Of a DNA stretch of 64,000 nt, positions 28,901 through 37,815 are shown in pieces. The stretch comes from Cladocopium goreaui (taxonomy: Eukaryota; Sar; Dinophyceae; Suessiales; Symbiodiniaceae), in NCBI GenBank assembly GCA_947184155.2, contig CAMXCT020001550.1, forward strand, positions 7,501-71,500. Direction: 5' to 3'. How positions within the stretch are numbered: the first letter of the stretch is position 1; each line of letters begins with the position of its first letter. Position numbers and translations under genes: made by a program. Below the pieces are notes generated by a model. That model saw only the letters and a list, made by a program, of their open reading frames with translations. It ran no database searches and was not told where the DNA came from.

Positions 28901-31900
28901 TCGTCATACTCTGAAATCCACATGTGGTTTGTTACAGTGCAAGCCCCTACTTATGATGGTTTATTGTAGCCCACAAATGGTTGATACGTGGGCATGGCTG
29001 GTGGCTTCACTGAAAAATCTGCTCGTCATTGGGGATCATCATCCCATGTTTATGGTTGCACATCAAGACTACTGGAAACCACCAGACATATTATTGTTGG
29101 CTAGTGCATCAGATTCCAGAAAACATTCCAGATAATGTCCAGATAAAATATTCCACAAACTATGCTGTAATTATAGTTGGTTAAATCCACACAAAAAATA
29201 GAATCTGCTTGGTTAATTATCCTTGCCATTTGAACGCACCCACCAGCTGTTGAGATTGGTTATATGATATATGCCCATTCTATTTCCATGTCAGATGGTC
29301 TTCTCATATCCCCATTAAATCTCTACATTACATCAAATATTGCAAGCATAGTTGGTTAAATACGGTTATATCCCCACATACAGTTGGTTGGTCAACGATC
29401 TCATTGTTTTTTGCTCTCATCACTGTATGCTGTTTCATCATCACTATATGTCGCTCTTTTTAAGCTAATGATTCATGATTCCAACATTTTGTTGGTTCCG
29501 CATACATAAATCCCAATTTATGTTTATGTGAGTAAAGAAATCATAAACAGTCGTAAACCATCCCCAGTTTTACCATGTTTATGGATGGCATAAACCATCA
29601 TTCCATATGGCTGGTTTGTGACATTGTTTTACTAACATTAAACCCCATTCATTTTTTGTTGGTGAAGTATATATACCAATAATTTGCATCCCAAATATGT
29701 ATATACAATAAATAAATAAGTAAATAAATAAATAAAATATATATATATAGGTCATATAAGGTCATATTATATCCATTGCGGGTTGCCACTTTCTATTACC
29801 TCACCTGTTGATCCCACATTCTGTGACTGCGCTGAGCCCAGCTTCGGATTTAAGGCGATTCGTCGGCACGTGGAATCCCGCGTGAACCTACCCTCTTTGG
29901 GTCCTGGAGCCAAGTCGCCAGGGCTGGGGGTTTTCATAGTCAGGGGGATCCCTAAAATGGATGATTTATTTCATGGAAAATCCCAATCTCAAATGGATGA
30001 CTTGAAGGTACCCCCATTGAAATGGAAACCTCCATATGAGCTCTTTGAGGTGATACCCTGGAAAATTCCATGGGAAATCTAGCTCAAACCATAGCTCTCA
30101 TCCCTTACTTTCCGGGGAAACCTCCGTGAAAATTTCCCCAAAGGTGATCCTCACCGCCCCGGAAAATCGCATCCTTCTTGAAGGGCGGTCTCGATGGAAT
30201 TTCTCACCTCAAACTCCGGGCATCAGGCTGGATCACCACCAGACCATGGGGCGACTATCTACAGGGAAGCACCACAAACCAAAAACCCCAAGGGCAAGTC
30301 CAGGCAATCCCAGCCGAGTTTTGGGCTCAAGTTGATTGAATATTGAATGATAAGGACAAGGAAAGCGCAAATCACCAGCCAGCAATGACAGGTTGTAGTC
30401 CAATATGGTACCTTGACTCCAATTCTTCCCAAAGGACCCGTTTGGATTCTGGGCAATTTTATCAAAACTAGACCGATTTGATTTCATGGTGGTTTTCCCT
30501 TCCTCGTCACCACTTTTCCGACTTCTGTCACGATTTACATGATGAATCGCAAAGGCAAAACCCAAACATCCAGATGGTTGAGATTTGCCTACCAAATCCT
30601 AGCAATAAACATACGCATAAACCATCATAAACCATCTTTCTTGGATGATCTCATCATCCCATCCCAGCCGACCGCCGTAAGCTGCCGACGCTTTGATGGC
30701 TCGGGAAGACGGAGTTGCGTCGAGCTCGAGGTGTGGGTTTGTTAGTCTCCATCCTCAGAGGCTTGGAAAATCCTGCGGGCCCCGGTGGGCCTAAGAAAGC
30801 TCGATACAGAAAACTCACCATGATCGCCGCACCGATGGACTCACCACGTGGCCACTTAGCTAGGAACTGATTGTTGGGTGAAGGATTCAATAATGAACCA
30901 TCTCCAATTGGTGGTGTAGCATTGGGCCGCTGCAAACAAGATAATAAATGTATATAAATGTCATGGCCACACCTCCAGTAAATTGACATAGATATGGATA
31001 TGGAAGATGACCTTCGTAGAAAAAACAATAGGTTTCCATATATATATATATTGTTTTGTTCCATTCTCGAAGAGTATTTGGGTGCTGGTTTCAATCCCTT
31101 GTCACAAAGAATGGCTGAAAAGCAACAAAAGTACCACCAACCAGATTCTTGATAATTACATGTTCCATCATGTTCCACTACATTGCACACATCTCCCATG
31201 AAATATACTATTTTTTCTACTTGGTTGGTTAGTCATCGCCATTCATGTTGGATCATTGGGGATGGTAACCATGGCTTTATGATGATCTATGCCTATGCAT
31301 CCACCATCTTGCAGCTAGGTCGCTGCTCTTGATCCTGGCTTGAGGCAGACAAGGCCTTCTGCACATTCCTCAGTGGAAAGGGACAGGACCCTGGCTCATC
31401 TTGGGCTCCGAGGTGGAAAAAAAACACTGAGAGTTTGAAATAATCCCCCGACTCCCTGAAATGATCAATATATTGAACACATATCTTGAAACATACCCCC
31501 CTCGAAACCCTGATTCAGAGCTGGACCTATTCATTGTTGGGGGCACACAAATTGAAGGAATCAGGAAATCCCAGACCATTGGTTGCATCCCGACAATTCC
31601 GAGAAATGGAGTCTGTGAACTATACTATGCACAACTTGAGGTTTATCATTGGGATTACCACACTGCAGGTATATATGCTGCAGGAATTGCATTCTTTTCG
31701 TACAATTAAGAAACGTTGGATCCAGAAGGTAGAGAGATATGATATAAATGCTAACCTAACCAGCCCAAACATATTTTTTTTCCTCCATGGTACCTAAGTT
31801 TGGCCGACAAAATCAATTTTGCATTTCTGTCGGTGCATCAATGATTTTCGGTACTAGTAGTGAATGATGGGGCAACAGGTTCATGGCTACCAATGGGCAT

Positions 31901-34900
31901 AGTAATTTGGACGACTGCACACTTGGATGTACATTTGAGGTAGTAAGTGGTCAATCATGCAATATGATTGGGACACTCTGTATGTACCCGGGCGAAGCAA
32001 GAATGCTTTCAACAACGCAGCTGGAGATCGCATCCAAGTAGAAACAACATCAATTTGCCAGGCCAAACCAAGAATGGTCATTAAAAACATTTGGTCCGGT
32101 ACACTCGTTACACCCATTAGATAAAGAGTATGATTAAGTTATACAACCCCAAAAAAAAAAACTGGTCGCTTAGTTGGTTAGTTGGTAAACTAGTTATGTG
32201 GTTAGTAATTTGTTAGTTGATTAGTGAGTTCATTAGATAGATTGTTTGATTGGTAAATAGACAGGTAGATTTGATAATGAATGATAATGAATTATAATGA
32301 TAGATAATGAAAGATATTGAAAGATAGTGATAGATAATGATCGATAATGATCGACAATCATCGATAATCATCGATAATGATCGATAAAGATGGATAAAGA
32401 TTGACAATGATAGATAAAGACAAAGATAGCTAAAGATAGTCAAAGATAGTTAAGATAGATTAAGACAGGTTAAGATAGACAGACACACAGACAAACAATC
32501 TACACACAGGTTATACCAATCAGCACAAATCCTTCTGAGCTCGGCTCCCCGAATTTTGCCGCGGCGTGCTGTCCTGAAAATAGGGCACCAAGACCGAGGA
32601 ATTCCCATGATGGTTAGATAGGAACCGATAATCATATACATTGTAGACATACATAATTGCAATAATAACTATAGTGCTCTATCATAATTCTTGTCATGCT
32701 CAGAACGCTAAATTTGGAAATGTTGACAATTATATGATAAATCGCTACTGACTGATGGTATACCCCCGATAAATTACAGTATCATAAATGGCTAGGGTAT
32801 AATTCTGGTGGTATACCCTACAATCTGCCAAGGTCATCGAGGAAATCCATGGTCTCAGGATTTTTTTGGATGGTTCGCCTGGGAAAACCTACCAAACACA
32901 TAACATACCCTCCGATAAACTAAGATAGCTATGGAAATCACCATTTTAAGAGCAAAACTAACTGTATTTTCTGGGCAATTAAGAACGGGTACTCTTTGGG
33001 CTGGACTTGATTTTTGGGGATCTAGGGGTTAAAACACATGACCCACTCACAAGCAATAGCAACCCCATAGACATACCATTCACAAACCAAGAGCATCGAT
33101 TAAGATATAATTCACCAACCACTGGACATTTCATGGTTGGATAGAACCAACCAACCGTTCAAATGGTTAACATACTGGTGATTTATAAACCTCTTAAGAT
33201 ATAACAGAATTCGATATAGTTGAGCCATGAAACATGGCTTTATCCCATCCCATAAAAAACTGCTTGGGGTCTCCCACCTATTGCCACCCCTCCCTCCAAA
33301 AAAAAATGACAATTCACCAAAATTCAACTATTTGATTGGTGAGTTGATAGCCGTTTGGTATCCCACCCCTCCCTTGAGTTAGTATAACCCCGCAAATTCA
33401 TCAATCAAACAGGGCTATCCATGGCTATCCCATCTCAATCATCCCAAACGTTCGCTTTCTGGCCGTCCTGGGTGGCGCTTCGCTGCACGTCCTGGATGAT
33501 AGGATGGTCGCAGGTTTCAACTAACTTCGCTATGGAACATTGCCTATGACTTACATATGACTTACATGGTGATTTTCCAAAACGCATTCCATAGCTACAG
33601 TATGTTATGTTAGATATGTTAGTTTAATAGGTAGAAAATGGCAGAGTTCAACAGTTCAACCCCTCTGACTGGCTCGACTTGGCGGAATCCCTCCTGCTAG
33701 GTTTCAAAGAATTGGAGGAGATAAACATGGTCTGGCTATTCCACAAGAAACGATCGAACAGTAAATTAGTCCTAAAATAATGGCAAATGACTGTTTCTAT
33801 CCTTTTTTGGGGTTCACATGGGTTTACTGCAACTACAGTATCTGTCCACTCAAAGTCTGTGTTAATGTATATCTGCTGTTTCTTCTGCAACGCACCTCCA
33901 GCACCCGTATGTTTATACCAAAGAAATCAAACCCAGCAGTGCTGGCCACACAAACCATTGCTATTCGTTGTAATTACATCTGTTGTCAGAGGTTCTTTCA
34001 GAATATAGCCGCACATAACATAGCTGCATCCTGTCTTTCGCATTCGTGTTGCTTATGTTTATGTTGCCGATCTTATGTCAATGATTCTCTTGTGAAAAAC
34101 TATGCGCTTGCTTTCTCATAATCTGCCACAGGAAATGACCCAGCGTGTTCTCCTTCCATTTACAATAAACATAACCAGACAAGTATGTAATTACATGTGC
34201 ACGGAACTAAATATAATCAGTTGCAACTATGTTTGGGGCAATGTCGGACAATGGCTTTCCTATGTTTTCCTCATAATATGATGCGACCCTCTTGCAAAAC
34301 ATCTTCATTGATGGTGAGAGATCAGTAGAGTATCATGATTTATCATGATCCATGTTCCTCAAATCTTCCACGTCGGGATGCCTCTAGAATCTCAAAAAAA
34401 AAAACATGTCGCCATTGCAGGCGCGGAGCAATGCTGGTCATGCTGGCCGTGGGATCCGGTGGACTTCCGGACCTGAAACCATCACGATGGGAGGCCGACG
34501 AGGTCATCACTTGAGAATCTCAGAAGATCTCACTAAAAACCCGTTATTTTACAAAGGTTTGGGGATTGCAACCACCTACCAACTTTGATGAAGAATTGGC
34601 GCTTCCAACTTCCAGGTCAGTTACTAACCAAGGTTTGCATGTTGTGTAGCCATGGGCAGCCTTAGATACCCCTTCAAAAAGGAAAATTTCCAAGCAGATC
34701 CAAGCAGGACAGGACATTCCTAAGTTTCCTAACCAGTAAAATGTGGGCAACCCAATGCCATAAACCTACCATTTGGGGATGGTCAAAATCCAACCTATTG
34801 GTAGTGATTAAAATGGGACGGCTTATGACATAGTCTGTGACATAGTGAAATAAATCATGCAAGTATAACATAATATAACTGTTGATGTGGAATATCCCTC

Positions 34901-35068
34901 AAGACATGTGGGTGTAACCCCCAACAGCCACACAAATTCTCAGCTGTTCCGGGTGCCATAGCGAGCCGCACCTCATCTGCGACTCTCGTAGGACCCGATT
35001 CTCTGCCAGCACCAAATCGTACTCCGCGCGCATGGTGCTGATGGCATCGAAGAAGATGGCGCTCCGAT
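4873..35068 (-). CDS. Gene A: voltage-gated cation channel (6-TM), multi-exon span
   Basis: Predicted membrane ion channel with a single six-helix domain. The recognised minus-strand exons (listed separately, about 1.07 kb in total) give, in order, a coiled-coil N-terminus, a pre-S1 segment, S1, S2, S3, an S4 with a basic residue about every third position, S4-S5 linker, S5, turret, pore loop, S6, an EF-hand-like tail and a C-terminal heptad segment. The order and motifs match the large dinoflagellate family of single-domain Na/Ca-channel-like proteins. Nearly every exon has a counterpart in gene B, often with identical length and phase, and differences are mostly conservative or synonymous. 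Not found: start codon and first exon, S3-S4 loop, the first part of S6, and the stop codon. Two junctions (29838/28578 and 26272/25742) are one base out of frame as I placed them, so either the boundary is wrong or the copy is damaged. Ion selectivity cannot be read from the pore sequence. Confidence 0.8.
5857..5961. mobile_element. TIR element, family 1, degenerate
   Basis: Starts TACCCTCTGGCAAAC and ends ATTACCAGAGGC, about 105 bp apart. The core is diverged. It lies about 40 bp past the gene A exon at 6002-6043 in the direction of transcription. Confidence 0.5.
6002..6043 (-). CDS. Gene A exon: C-terminal helix
   Basis: Reads DVVELRKMIRGMQK (42 nt), the (D/E)-(I/V)-V-(D/E)-LRK segment that follows TVK in this family. 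Acceptor ATCCAG before G; donor GC after AAG. Confidence 0.82.
7380..7410 (-). CDS. Gene A microexon: LRGSNTATVK
   Basis: A 31-nt exon with the family motif LRGSNTATVK, the same length as in gene B. Acceptor CCAAG before G; donor best read as GA after AAG, because the next exon then gives TVKDVVELRK in frame. Confidence 0.82.
8253..8305 (-). CDS. Gene A exon: EF-hand-like tail, part 3
   Basis: Reads SGLEPTMSFDEFVEVVLG (53 nt). TMSFDEFVEVVL is the classic last helix of the tail EF-hand-like unit in these channels. Acceptor GCGAAG; donor GC in phase 2. Confidence 0.82.
8384..8430 (-). CDS. Gene A exon: EF-hand-like tail, part 2
   Basis: Reads VDAETLMETVDACFK (47 nt). The family GVD pattern is completed by splicing. 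Acceptor ACGCAG before G; donor GC after AAG. The following intron is only 78 bp. Confidence 0.78.
8821..8880 (-). CDS. Gene A exon: EF-hand-like tail, part 1
   Basis: Reads QKETIERVSKALKVHKVMR with split glycines at both ends (60 nt). It corresponds to ELMDVLDQAPALKALKLLG in gene B. Acceptor TTGAGAG before G; donor GT in phase 1. Confidence 0.68.
9398..9860. repeat. CA/TA microsatellite and AT-rich block
   Basis: Starts with (CA)n then (TA)n, followed by about 350 bp of AT-rich degenerate sequence. Confidence 0.85.
9959..10143. repeat. LTR-like direct repeat, copy 1
   Basis: 185 bp starting TGTTATGTTACCATGTCATG and ending GGGCTTTCCACACACAC. Nearly identical to 11011-11195 (one difference seen, CTAGCC versus TTAGCC). 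Confidence 0.85.
10199..10690. repeat. Tandem repeat of about 235-250 bp inside the LTR-like pair
   Basis: Two copies share GGAAGTTTCACGGCG, CAAACCACTGCATCA, TTCCGGCTGTTCAGCAAGCA and GGCATGGTGCTGTTTC in the same order (first from about 10270, second from about 10525). Frames are open on both strands, but no protein family is seen. Confidence 0.75.
11011..11195. repeat. LTR-like direct repeat, copy 2
   Basis: Same 185 bp as 9959-10143, exactly 1052 bp downstream. A purine-rich run (AAAGGGAGAGGATGAAATGA and onward) lies immediately before it, as a polypurine tract would. The pair could bound a small non-coding LTR element, or be a segmental duplication. Confidence 0.85.
11277..11298. repeat. 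22-bp perfect palindrome
   Basis: TACCCTAGGGA and its exact mirror TCCCTAGGGTA, followed by AAGTAACATAGATGTGG, which resembles the inner part of the family 1 TIR. It may be a rearranged end of that element. Confidence 0.8.
11386..11435 (-). CDS. Gene A exon: post-S6 helix
   Basis: Reads ESVKVQWVSDIICQFM (50 nt). Acceptor GCCAG before G. The donor position fixed by gene B is GA here (TATGG, then GAGACG); in gene B it is GC. It joins to GQKETIERV in the next exon. Confidence 0.82.
12070..12178. mobile_element. TIR element, family 1
   Basis: TACCCTCTGGTAAATTAAGA at the left, TTAATTTACTGGAGGGTA at the right. It lies in the intron only 34 bp from the S6 exon of gene A. Read on the gene strand, its first end offers CCA|GTAAAT and its last TTTACCAG|AGG, i.e. 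ready-made donor and acceptor. Confidence 0.75.
12213..12283 (-). CDS. Gene A exon: transmembrane helix S6
   Basis: Reads AITLMNILVGIVVEVISTVA then MAER (71 nt), diagnostic for this channel family. Acceptor ACCAG before G; donor GC in phase 2, which joins ESVKVQWV as AER-ESV. Flanked on both sides by TIR elements (12070-12178 and 12619-12725). Confidence 0.92.
12619..12725. mobile_element. TIR element, family 1
   Basis: TACCCTCTGGTAACCTAACG ... AAATTACCGGAAGGTA, with the CTATGGAAAATCACC core. Lies in the intron upstream of the S6 exon of gene A. Confidence 0.75.
13936..13992 (-). CDS. Gene A exon: pore loop
   Basis: Reads ASMQTLFVHCTLLDEVYQL. Acceptor GCTGAG before G; donor GT after TTG (a GT after GAG is also possible). 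The first part of S6 should follow. A weak candidate (LIVFVAIQ, about 12994-13020) lacks an acceptor. Confidence 0.85.
14573..14617 (-). CDS. Gene A exon: turret before pore
   Basis: Reads VTLQGQVVGTEMFGS (45 nt). It aligns with VTLEETEVGKAAFGS, the last 45 nt of the gene B S5 exon. Acceptor GCCAG before G; donor GT. The 1.3 kb intron before it has no counterpart in gene B. Confidence 0.78.
15267..15377. mobile_element. TIR element, family 2, second copy
   Basis: Same sequence family as 37.7 kb: CTGGTTGGTGGTTG, CCCCTCTGAAAAATATGA, CCCAATATATGG, then AAACCACCAGCC. CAACATG flanks both ends (7-8 bp target duplication). Confidence 0.7.
15950..16009 (-). CDS. Gene A exon: transmembrane helix S5
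   Basis: Reads VFFALLLLLASHYTLAIAFH (60 nt, 20 codons) as one uninterrupted exon. Gene B needs two exons (20 + 40 nt) for the same 20 residues. Acceptor CATCAG before G; donor GT. Confidence 0.88.
16612..16718. mobile_element. Inverted-repeat element, family 3
   Basis: CAGGATCCTAAAATGGAGGT at the left and ACCTCCAATTTAGGTTCCTG at the right are inverted copies. The interior is also partly palindromic (TATAGAAGGCC / GGTCTTCTAT). A similar left end, CAGGACCCTAAAATAGAGGT, occurs near 7086. Confidence 0.6.
17927..17981 (-). CDS. Gene A exon: S4-S5 linker
   Basis: Reads FFPELQILIKAIVTAFRA (55 nt), nearly identical to gene B. Acceptor CGCAG before G; donor GT in phase 0, joining VFFALLLLLA. Confidence 0.9.
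18491..18600. mobile_element. TIR element, family 1, diverged ends
   Basis: TAACCTCCGGTAAACTAGCA at the left and ATGTTACTTGACCAG at the right. Ends 36 bp from the S4 exon of gene A. Confidence 0.65.
18636..18680 (-). CDS. Gene A exon: voltage sensor S4
   Basis: Reads ILRLTRLGRVVKLVR, with arginine/lysine every third residue. Acceptor CGCAAG before G; an alternative acceptor 11 bases upstream would add RVAR. Donor GC (GTGAG, then GCGAGC) in phase 2, which joins RFFPELQ in the next exon. The neighbouring intron sequence at 18491-18600 is a TIR element. Confidence 0.87.
20600..21260. repeat. Degenerate GGACCTCT/AGATCTTC minisatellite
   Basis: Irregular units built from GGACCTCT(T/G)AGAGGA and CA(C)AAGATCTTC. 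Frames are open by chance (RISTRSS-like peptides). Similar peptides recur in predicted dinoflagellate proteins, as far as I recall, and probably reflect this repeat rather than a gene. Confidence 0.7.
21270..21665. repeat. GC-rich dispersed repeat, about 111-bp units
   Basis: Two units translate to VRACSVEMHMDIS and VRGCAIEMNMDSS on the plus strand, 111 bp apart. Just before, ACCGCGCCACAACGAGAGCG occurs twice (about 21280 and 21347). I recall closely similar peptides as common repeat-derived predictions in Symbiodiniaceae. Not treated as a gene. Confidence 0.6.
22380..22800. repeat. A-rich TCAGAAAAAATCTGAAAATT repeat
   Basis: Short degenerate units of TCAGAAAAAATCTGAAAA, locally palindromic (TCAGA...TCTGA). 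No coding meaning is given to the lysine-rich frames. Confidence 0.75.
22940..23395. repeat. 99-bp minisatellite, about 4.5 units
   Basis: GCCAGAAA(C/G)GCTGTCCAGAC starts at 22965, 23064, 23163, 23262 and 23361, exactly 99 bp apart. Inner units are nearly identical. Because 99 is a multiple of three the minus strand has an open frame of 33-residue repeats, which is expected by construction. A diverged unit precedes it near 22830. Confidence 0.88.
24068..24462. repeat. CTA/CTG/CAA trinucleotide tract
   Basis: About 400 bp of (CTA)n with CTG, CAA, CTC and CCA interruptions. It gives poly-Y, poly-L and poly-T frames that are not genes. It lies immediately downstream of the S3 exon of gene A. 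Confidence 0.9.
24486..24534 (-). CDS. Gene A exon: transmembrane helix S3
   Basis: Reads FVLDSFLVPLTVFDTW (49 nt), same length and phase as the gene B exon. Acceptor CCGCAG before G; donor GT after TGG. A long CTA/CTG trinucleotide tract begins only about 25 bases beyond the donor. Confidence 0.88.
24877..24987. mobile_element. TIR element, family 1, intact ends
   Basis: TACCCTCTGGTAAACATACA ... CAGTTTACCAGAGGGTA. Lies in the gene A intron between S2 and S3. Confidence 0.8.
25667..25742 (-). CDS. Gene A exon: transmembrane helix S2 and S2-S3 connector
   Basis: Reads VYFVVEFCIRYFAFEKC then WDRLRDPW. Contains the S2 E-x-x-x-R-Y-F-A pattern and the family RDPW that leads into S3. Donor GT in phase 2 joins FVLDSFLV exactly. 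In gene B this stretch is split by an intron after YFAYR. Confidence 0.83.
26272..26310 (-). CDS. Gene A exon: start of S2 (39 nt)
   Basis: Reads AVFQTADQLFCCL, matching FVFQMADHFFCAL in gene B. Acceptor GCTAG before G; donor GT. The join to the next S2 exon is one base out with canonical sites. Confidence 0.72.
26838..26915 (-). CDS. Gene A exon: transmembrane helix S1
   Basis: Reads VMIIFYAVWMGIDADLNT then ELLITDAQ (78 nt, 26 codons). S1 with the W-M-G-I-D-A-D ending. Acceptor GCAGAG before G; donor GC after CAG. A GT further on is possible but would break alignment with gene B. Confidence 0.87.
27075..27930. repeat. AT-only block
   Basis: About 850 bp of TATATTA-type sequence with very little G or C, inside the gene A-specific S1 intron. 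Confidence 0.85.
28110..28214. mobile_element. TIR element, family 1, best-preserved copy
   Basis: 105 bp with a near-perfect inverted repeat of about 29 bp: TACCCTCTGGTTATTTAACA at the left mirrors TGTTAAATAACCAGAGGGTA at the right, both continuing through ATAGCCATGG. The whole element can fold into a hairpin. It lies inside the gene A-specific intron in S1. Confidence 0.85.
28540..28578 (-). CDS. Gene A exon: start of S1
   Basis: Reads VTGHPRHFQTLDM (39 nt) and joins by a GC donor to VMIIFYAVWMG at 26.9 kb. Gene B has HFQTMNMVMII in one exon, so gene A carries an extra 1.6 kb intron inside S1. Confidence 0.75.
29838..29887 (-). CDS. Gene A exon: pre-S1 segment
   Basis: Reads FTRDSTCRRIALNPKLG, homologous to SSTCARIALHPQLG in gene B. 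Acceptor GGTAG before G; donor GC (CTGG, then GC) as in gene B. Joining it to the next exon is off by one base with these boundaries. Confidence 0.65.
30682..30738 (-). CDS. Gene A possible exon: basic N-terminal segment
   Basis: Reads ARRNSVFPSHQSVGSLRR, a basic serine-rich stretch that shares RR-x-SVF with 57.28 kb in gene B. It lies between the coiled-coil and pre-S1 exons as expected. Boundaries are uncertain. Confidence 0.3.
32230..32480. repeat. GATA/GATAATGA simple repeat
   Basis: Degenerate GATAATGATCGATAATGA and AAAGATAGT units, about 250 bp. Confidence 0.8.
32906..32991. mobile_element. TIR element, family 1, remnant
   Basis: TACCCTCCGATAAACTAAGA and AGCTATGGAAATCACC are recognisable. 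The right end is decayed to GAACGGGTA. Confidence 0.4.
34984..35068 (-). CDS. Gene A exon: N-terminal coiled coil
   Basis: Reads SAIFFDAISTMRAEYDLVL then AENRVLRE. The V/AEY-x-x-VLAEN-K/R-VLR block is shared with gene B at 61.2 kb, which ties the two N-termini together. Acceptor GGACAG; donor GT, or a GA four bases earlier. Upstream first exons were not found. Confidence 0.7.
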
Positions 35069-35236
35069 CTGTCCGCCGATTCCAAAAGTGTGAAGTGTGG
35101 ACATCTACAGGGACAGTGCAGCATATGCTGATACATGCTGGGGAGTTTCAAGAGTGTGGCGATATTGTTGTGGATAATTGTGAATATGTTTGGATATGTT
35201 TGGTATTTGCATTCAATTCCTATTCCAATATATGGG

Positions 35237-35344
35237 GGGCCAATGGGGGGTTCTTGAAATATGGGATCCCCAAGTTCAGTTTCAATGCTAAGTCATGGTC
35301 ATCCATGACGACTGGATGATTTGGGATACCCATTTCAGGAAACC
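35237..35344. repeat. Dispersed repeat shared with 4.7 kb
   Basis: Second copy of the block described at 4706-4817. It may be a fourth small element family. Confidence 0.65.
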
Positions 35345-37706
35345 TCCATGGCCGTCTCCTGACATTGGGGCATAAAAACTCGTCTTATGATGTCTGATGA
35401 ATCTTGTTGGCTTAATGGCTAATGCATTTAGAAACTTTGCATGCCAGAAGTTTCCTAGTCCGCCACAAAATCAAACACATGCAAACAGTTCCCTCAATTC
35501 TGCTTTACTTTATCATATCTAATGCTCCCAGATACTCATGGAAAAATGCTGAACTGGTTCACCGAGCAATCATTTGACGCAGCTGCACCCAAGGCAACAC
35601 TTTTCAGAACTACGGTAAATAAATAAATATTTATACATATATATATATATATAGGTCACTTAGTAAGATGTACTAACATATATAGATTAATTAGTAATTT
35701 AGATTCAATTAGATACTACAAATAATGCCAACCCTCTAGTAAGACTTGTTAACCTACTTACTTCCTAAGCCAGAGGAAGATGACATCGCACCTGGGCCTA
35801 CCATGTCAAAGCTGGGAAGGCTGCTGAAGGGCATGGCGACACGTGGAGATGGAGGCGCTGCTAGTCGTGGTGCCCCAGGCAGATGGCCATGTTGACAGAA
35901 CTCACCATTCTTAGAATGATCATAAATCATCATAATTTTATATATGTCTATCGGCCATGGTTTCCATAGCTATGATGTTGAATAACAAAAGGCTAACCCC
36001 TTAACTACATGGGTTTGCGCATGTGTTCTCAACCCATAGGGGGCACCATCCAGGACATGTGTCTGAATCGGGGAATGTTTAAGGGCTACCATGGGGCCAC
36101 GAGTTGACGCGTGAACCAGCTGTGCCACGTAATGGATAAGCAAATTGGAGCCTGGAGCGGGGTCTAAATCCAACAAGGTTTAAGCTTAATTGCCGCTGAT
36201 TCATGGTTTTAGGTTTCCCGAATGTTAGGTAAAGATTGGAATATGATGGCCTTGCCTTCTGATTCGCATTTTTGCCGCATTTCAAGCCACACTGTTCGAC
36301 GTTACTGCAGAAAAGTCCAGATGTGCAAGCCAAAATGCACATATGGGCGGTGAATTGCAGTGATGCATGCTAAGAAAGCAAATCAGCAAATCAATTCCAC
36401 TCCGCTGAAACCTAATTTAATGTCTGATTCACAATTGTTCTAATTATTTATATTAATGTCGTGCAATCGATAAAGAAACTCACCAGAAATGGGTGGTATA
36501 AACCCTCCAGAAATCGTCCTTATGGATGTTACAAGGTGGGACGCCGCCAGGGAGATGTTTGTTGATTTTGATTACCCTTATTAAGTATAGTCATATCTAC
36601 AATGAACCACAGAATTCACCCAGTCACGTTCACCAAGTCAGCTATCATTGACCGGGATGAGCAAATCTGAGTAGCAACTCTGCAACCCGCAAGCCCTTTT
36701 GCAACCCCCAGAAAAATAGGAAAGTCAAACCCTAACATTATTGAACATATCTACAAAGTGATAAACATACAGTTCATTACATGTCTATCGTTTAGCTATT
36801 TTTTTGAAATATGTTGGGTTCTTTTAGGGTCTTTTGGATTCTTGTGGGGGGCTACTATACGACAAGATGAAGGTATCCACATTACACCCTCGAAGTTTGA
36901 CAGCTTCGGGACTCCCCCACTGTCAGACAAACATGGCTTGCTGGAAAATCACTCGCTTGTCACTTGTGCAATGGATTTGCTAGATTTGTGTAATTAGAGG
37001 ATTTACCTTTCTAGAAGGAGAATTGCCTATTGCCATTCTAAGATTTGTGGAGGGTTTCCATACCCCGAGTCATATACAGGTTATATGTACGTATATGCAT
37101 ACAATGTACTTTGACAGTGTCGGCTTGAGGCGCGTTTGTATGGAAGGATGCGCCTTTGCATCGAATATCCCCAAGTTTGTTGGTCCAGCCGTCCAGAGGG
37201 TCGCATCCACATCCAATGATTACGGAACTTGAGGGGTCAGTCTTGCAACACCCTCCCCGGACCCAAAATGGCTCCTTGAGGAACATTATCTTATTCTTGG
37301 ACTTCGTTCGACTGATACCCAAATATAAAGAACGACAATGTCAGGTGGTGATTTGAAGAATTGTCATTTCAATAGAACTCGCTCAGGTCTTTTTTTCAAG
37401 AGCATTGGGTTTTTCGAGAGCTTTGGGGCAGATGTTTGGTCATCTAATTAGTATTGGCATTAGCCATCCAATTTCAGGGCTACATGAATGGTATATATAT
37501 ATATATACAATTATATATTATATATATATATATATATGTATTATCTTGTCTTGAACCCCGCCGAGGAGAACAAACACAAACACACACACACACACACATT
37601 TTGTCTCGCGGAAGTCGATCTCCATCGCTCTCCGAGAACAGCGTCACTGACCTTTTGGGAGGCGTACGGTGGTCGTTCAACTCGACCAACCCCCATAGAA
37701 TTACTG

Positions 37707-37815
37707 CTGGTTGGTGGTTGGCCTACCCCTCTGAAAAATATCAGTTGGGATGATGACATTCCCAATATATGATGGAAAATGATGGAAAATAAAAAATGTT
37801 TGACACCACCAACCA
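37707..37815. mobile_element. TIR element, family 2 (CTGGTTGG), with target duplication
   Basis: Ends CTGGTTGGTGGTTG and CACCACCAACCAG are inverted copies. The 12-bp sequence ATAGAATTACTG stands directly on both sides (37695-37706 and 37816-37827), a clear target-site duplication and so a recent insertion. About 109 bp, no coding capacity. Ends again carry GT inward at the left and AG at the right. Confidence 0.8.
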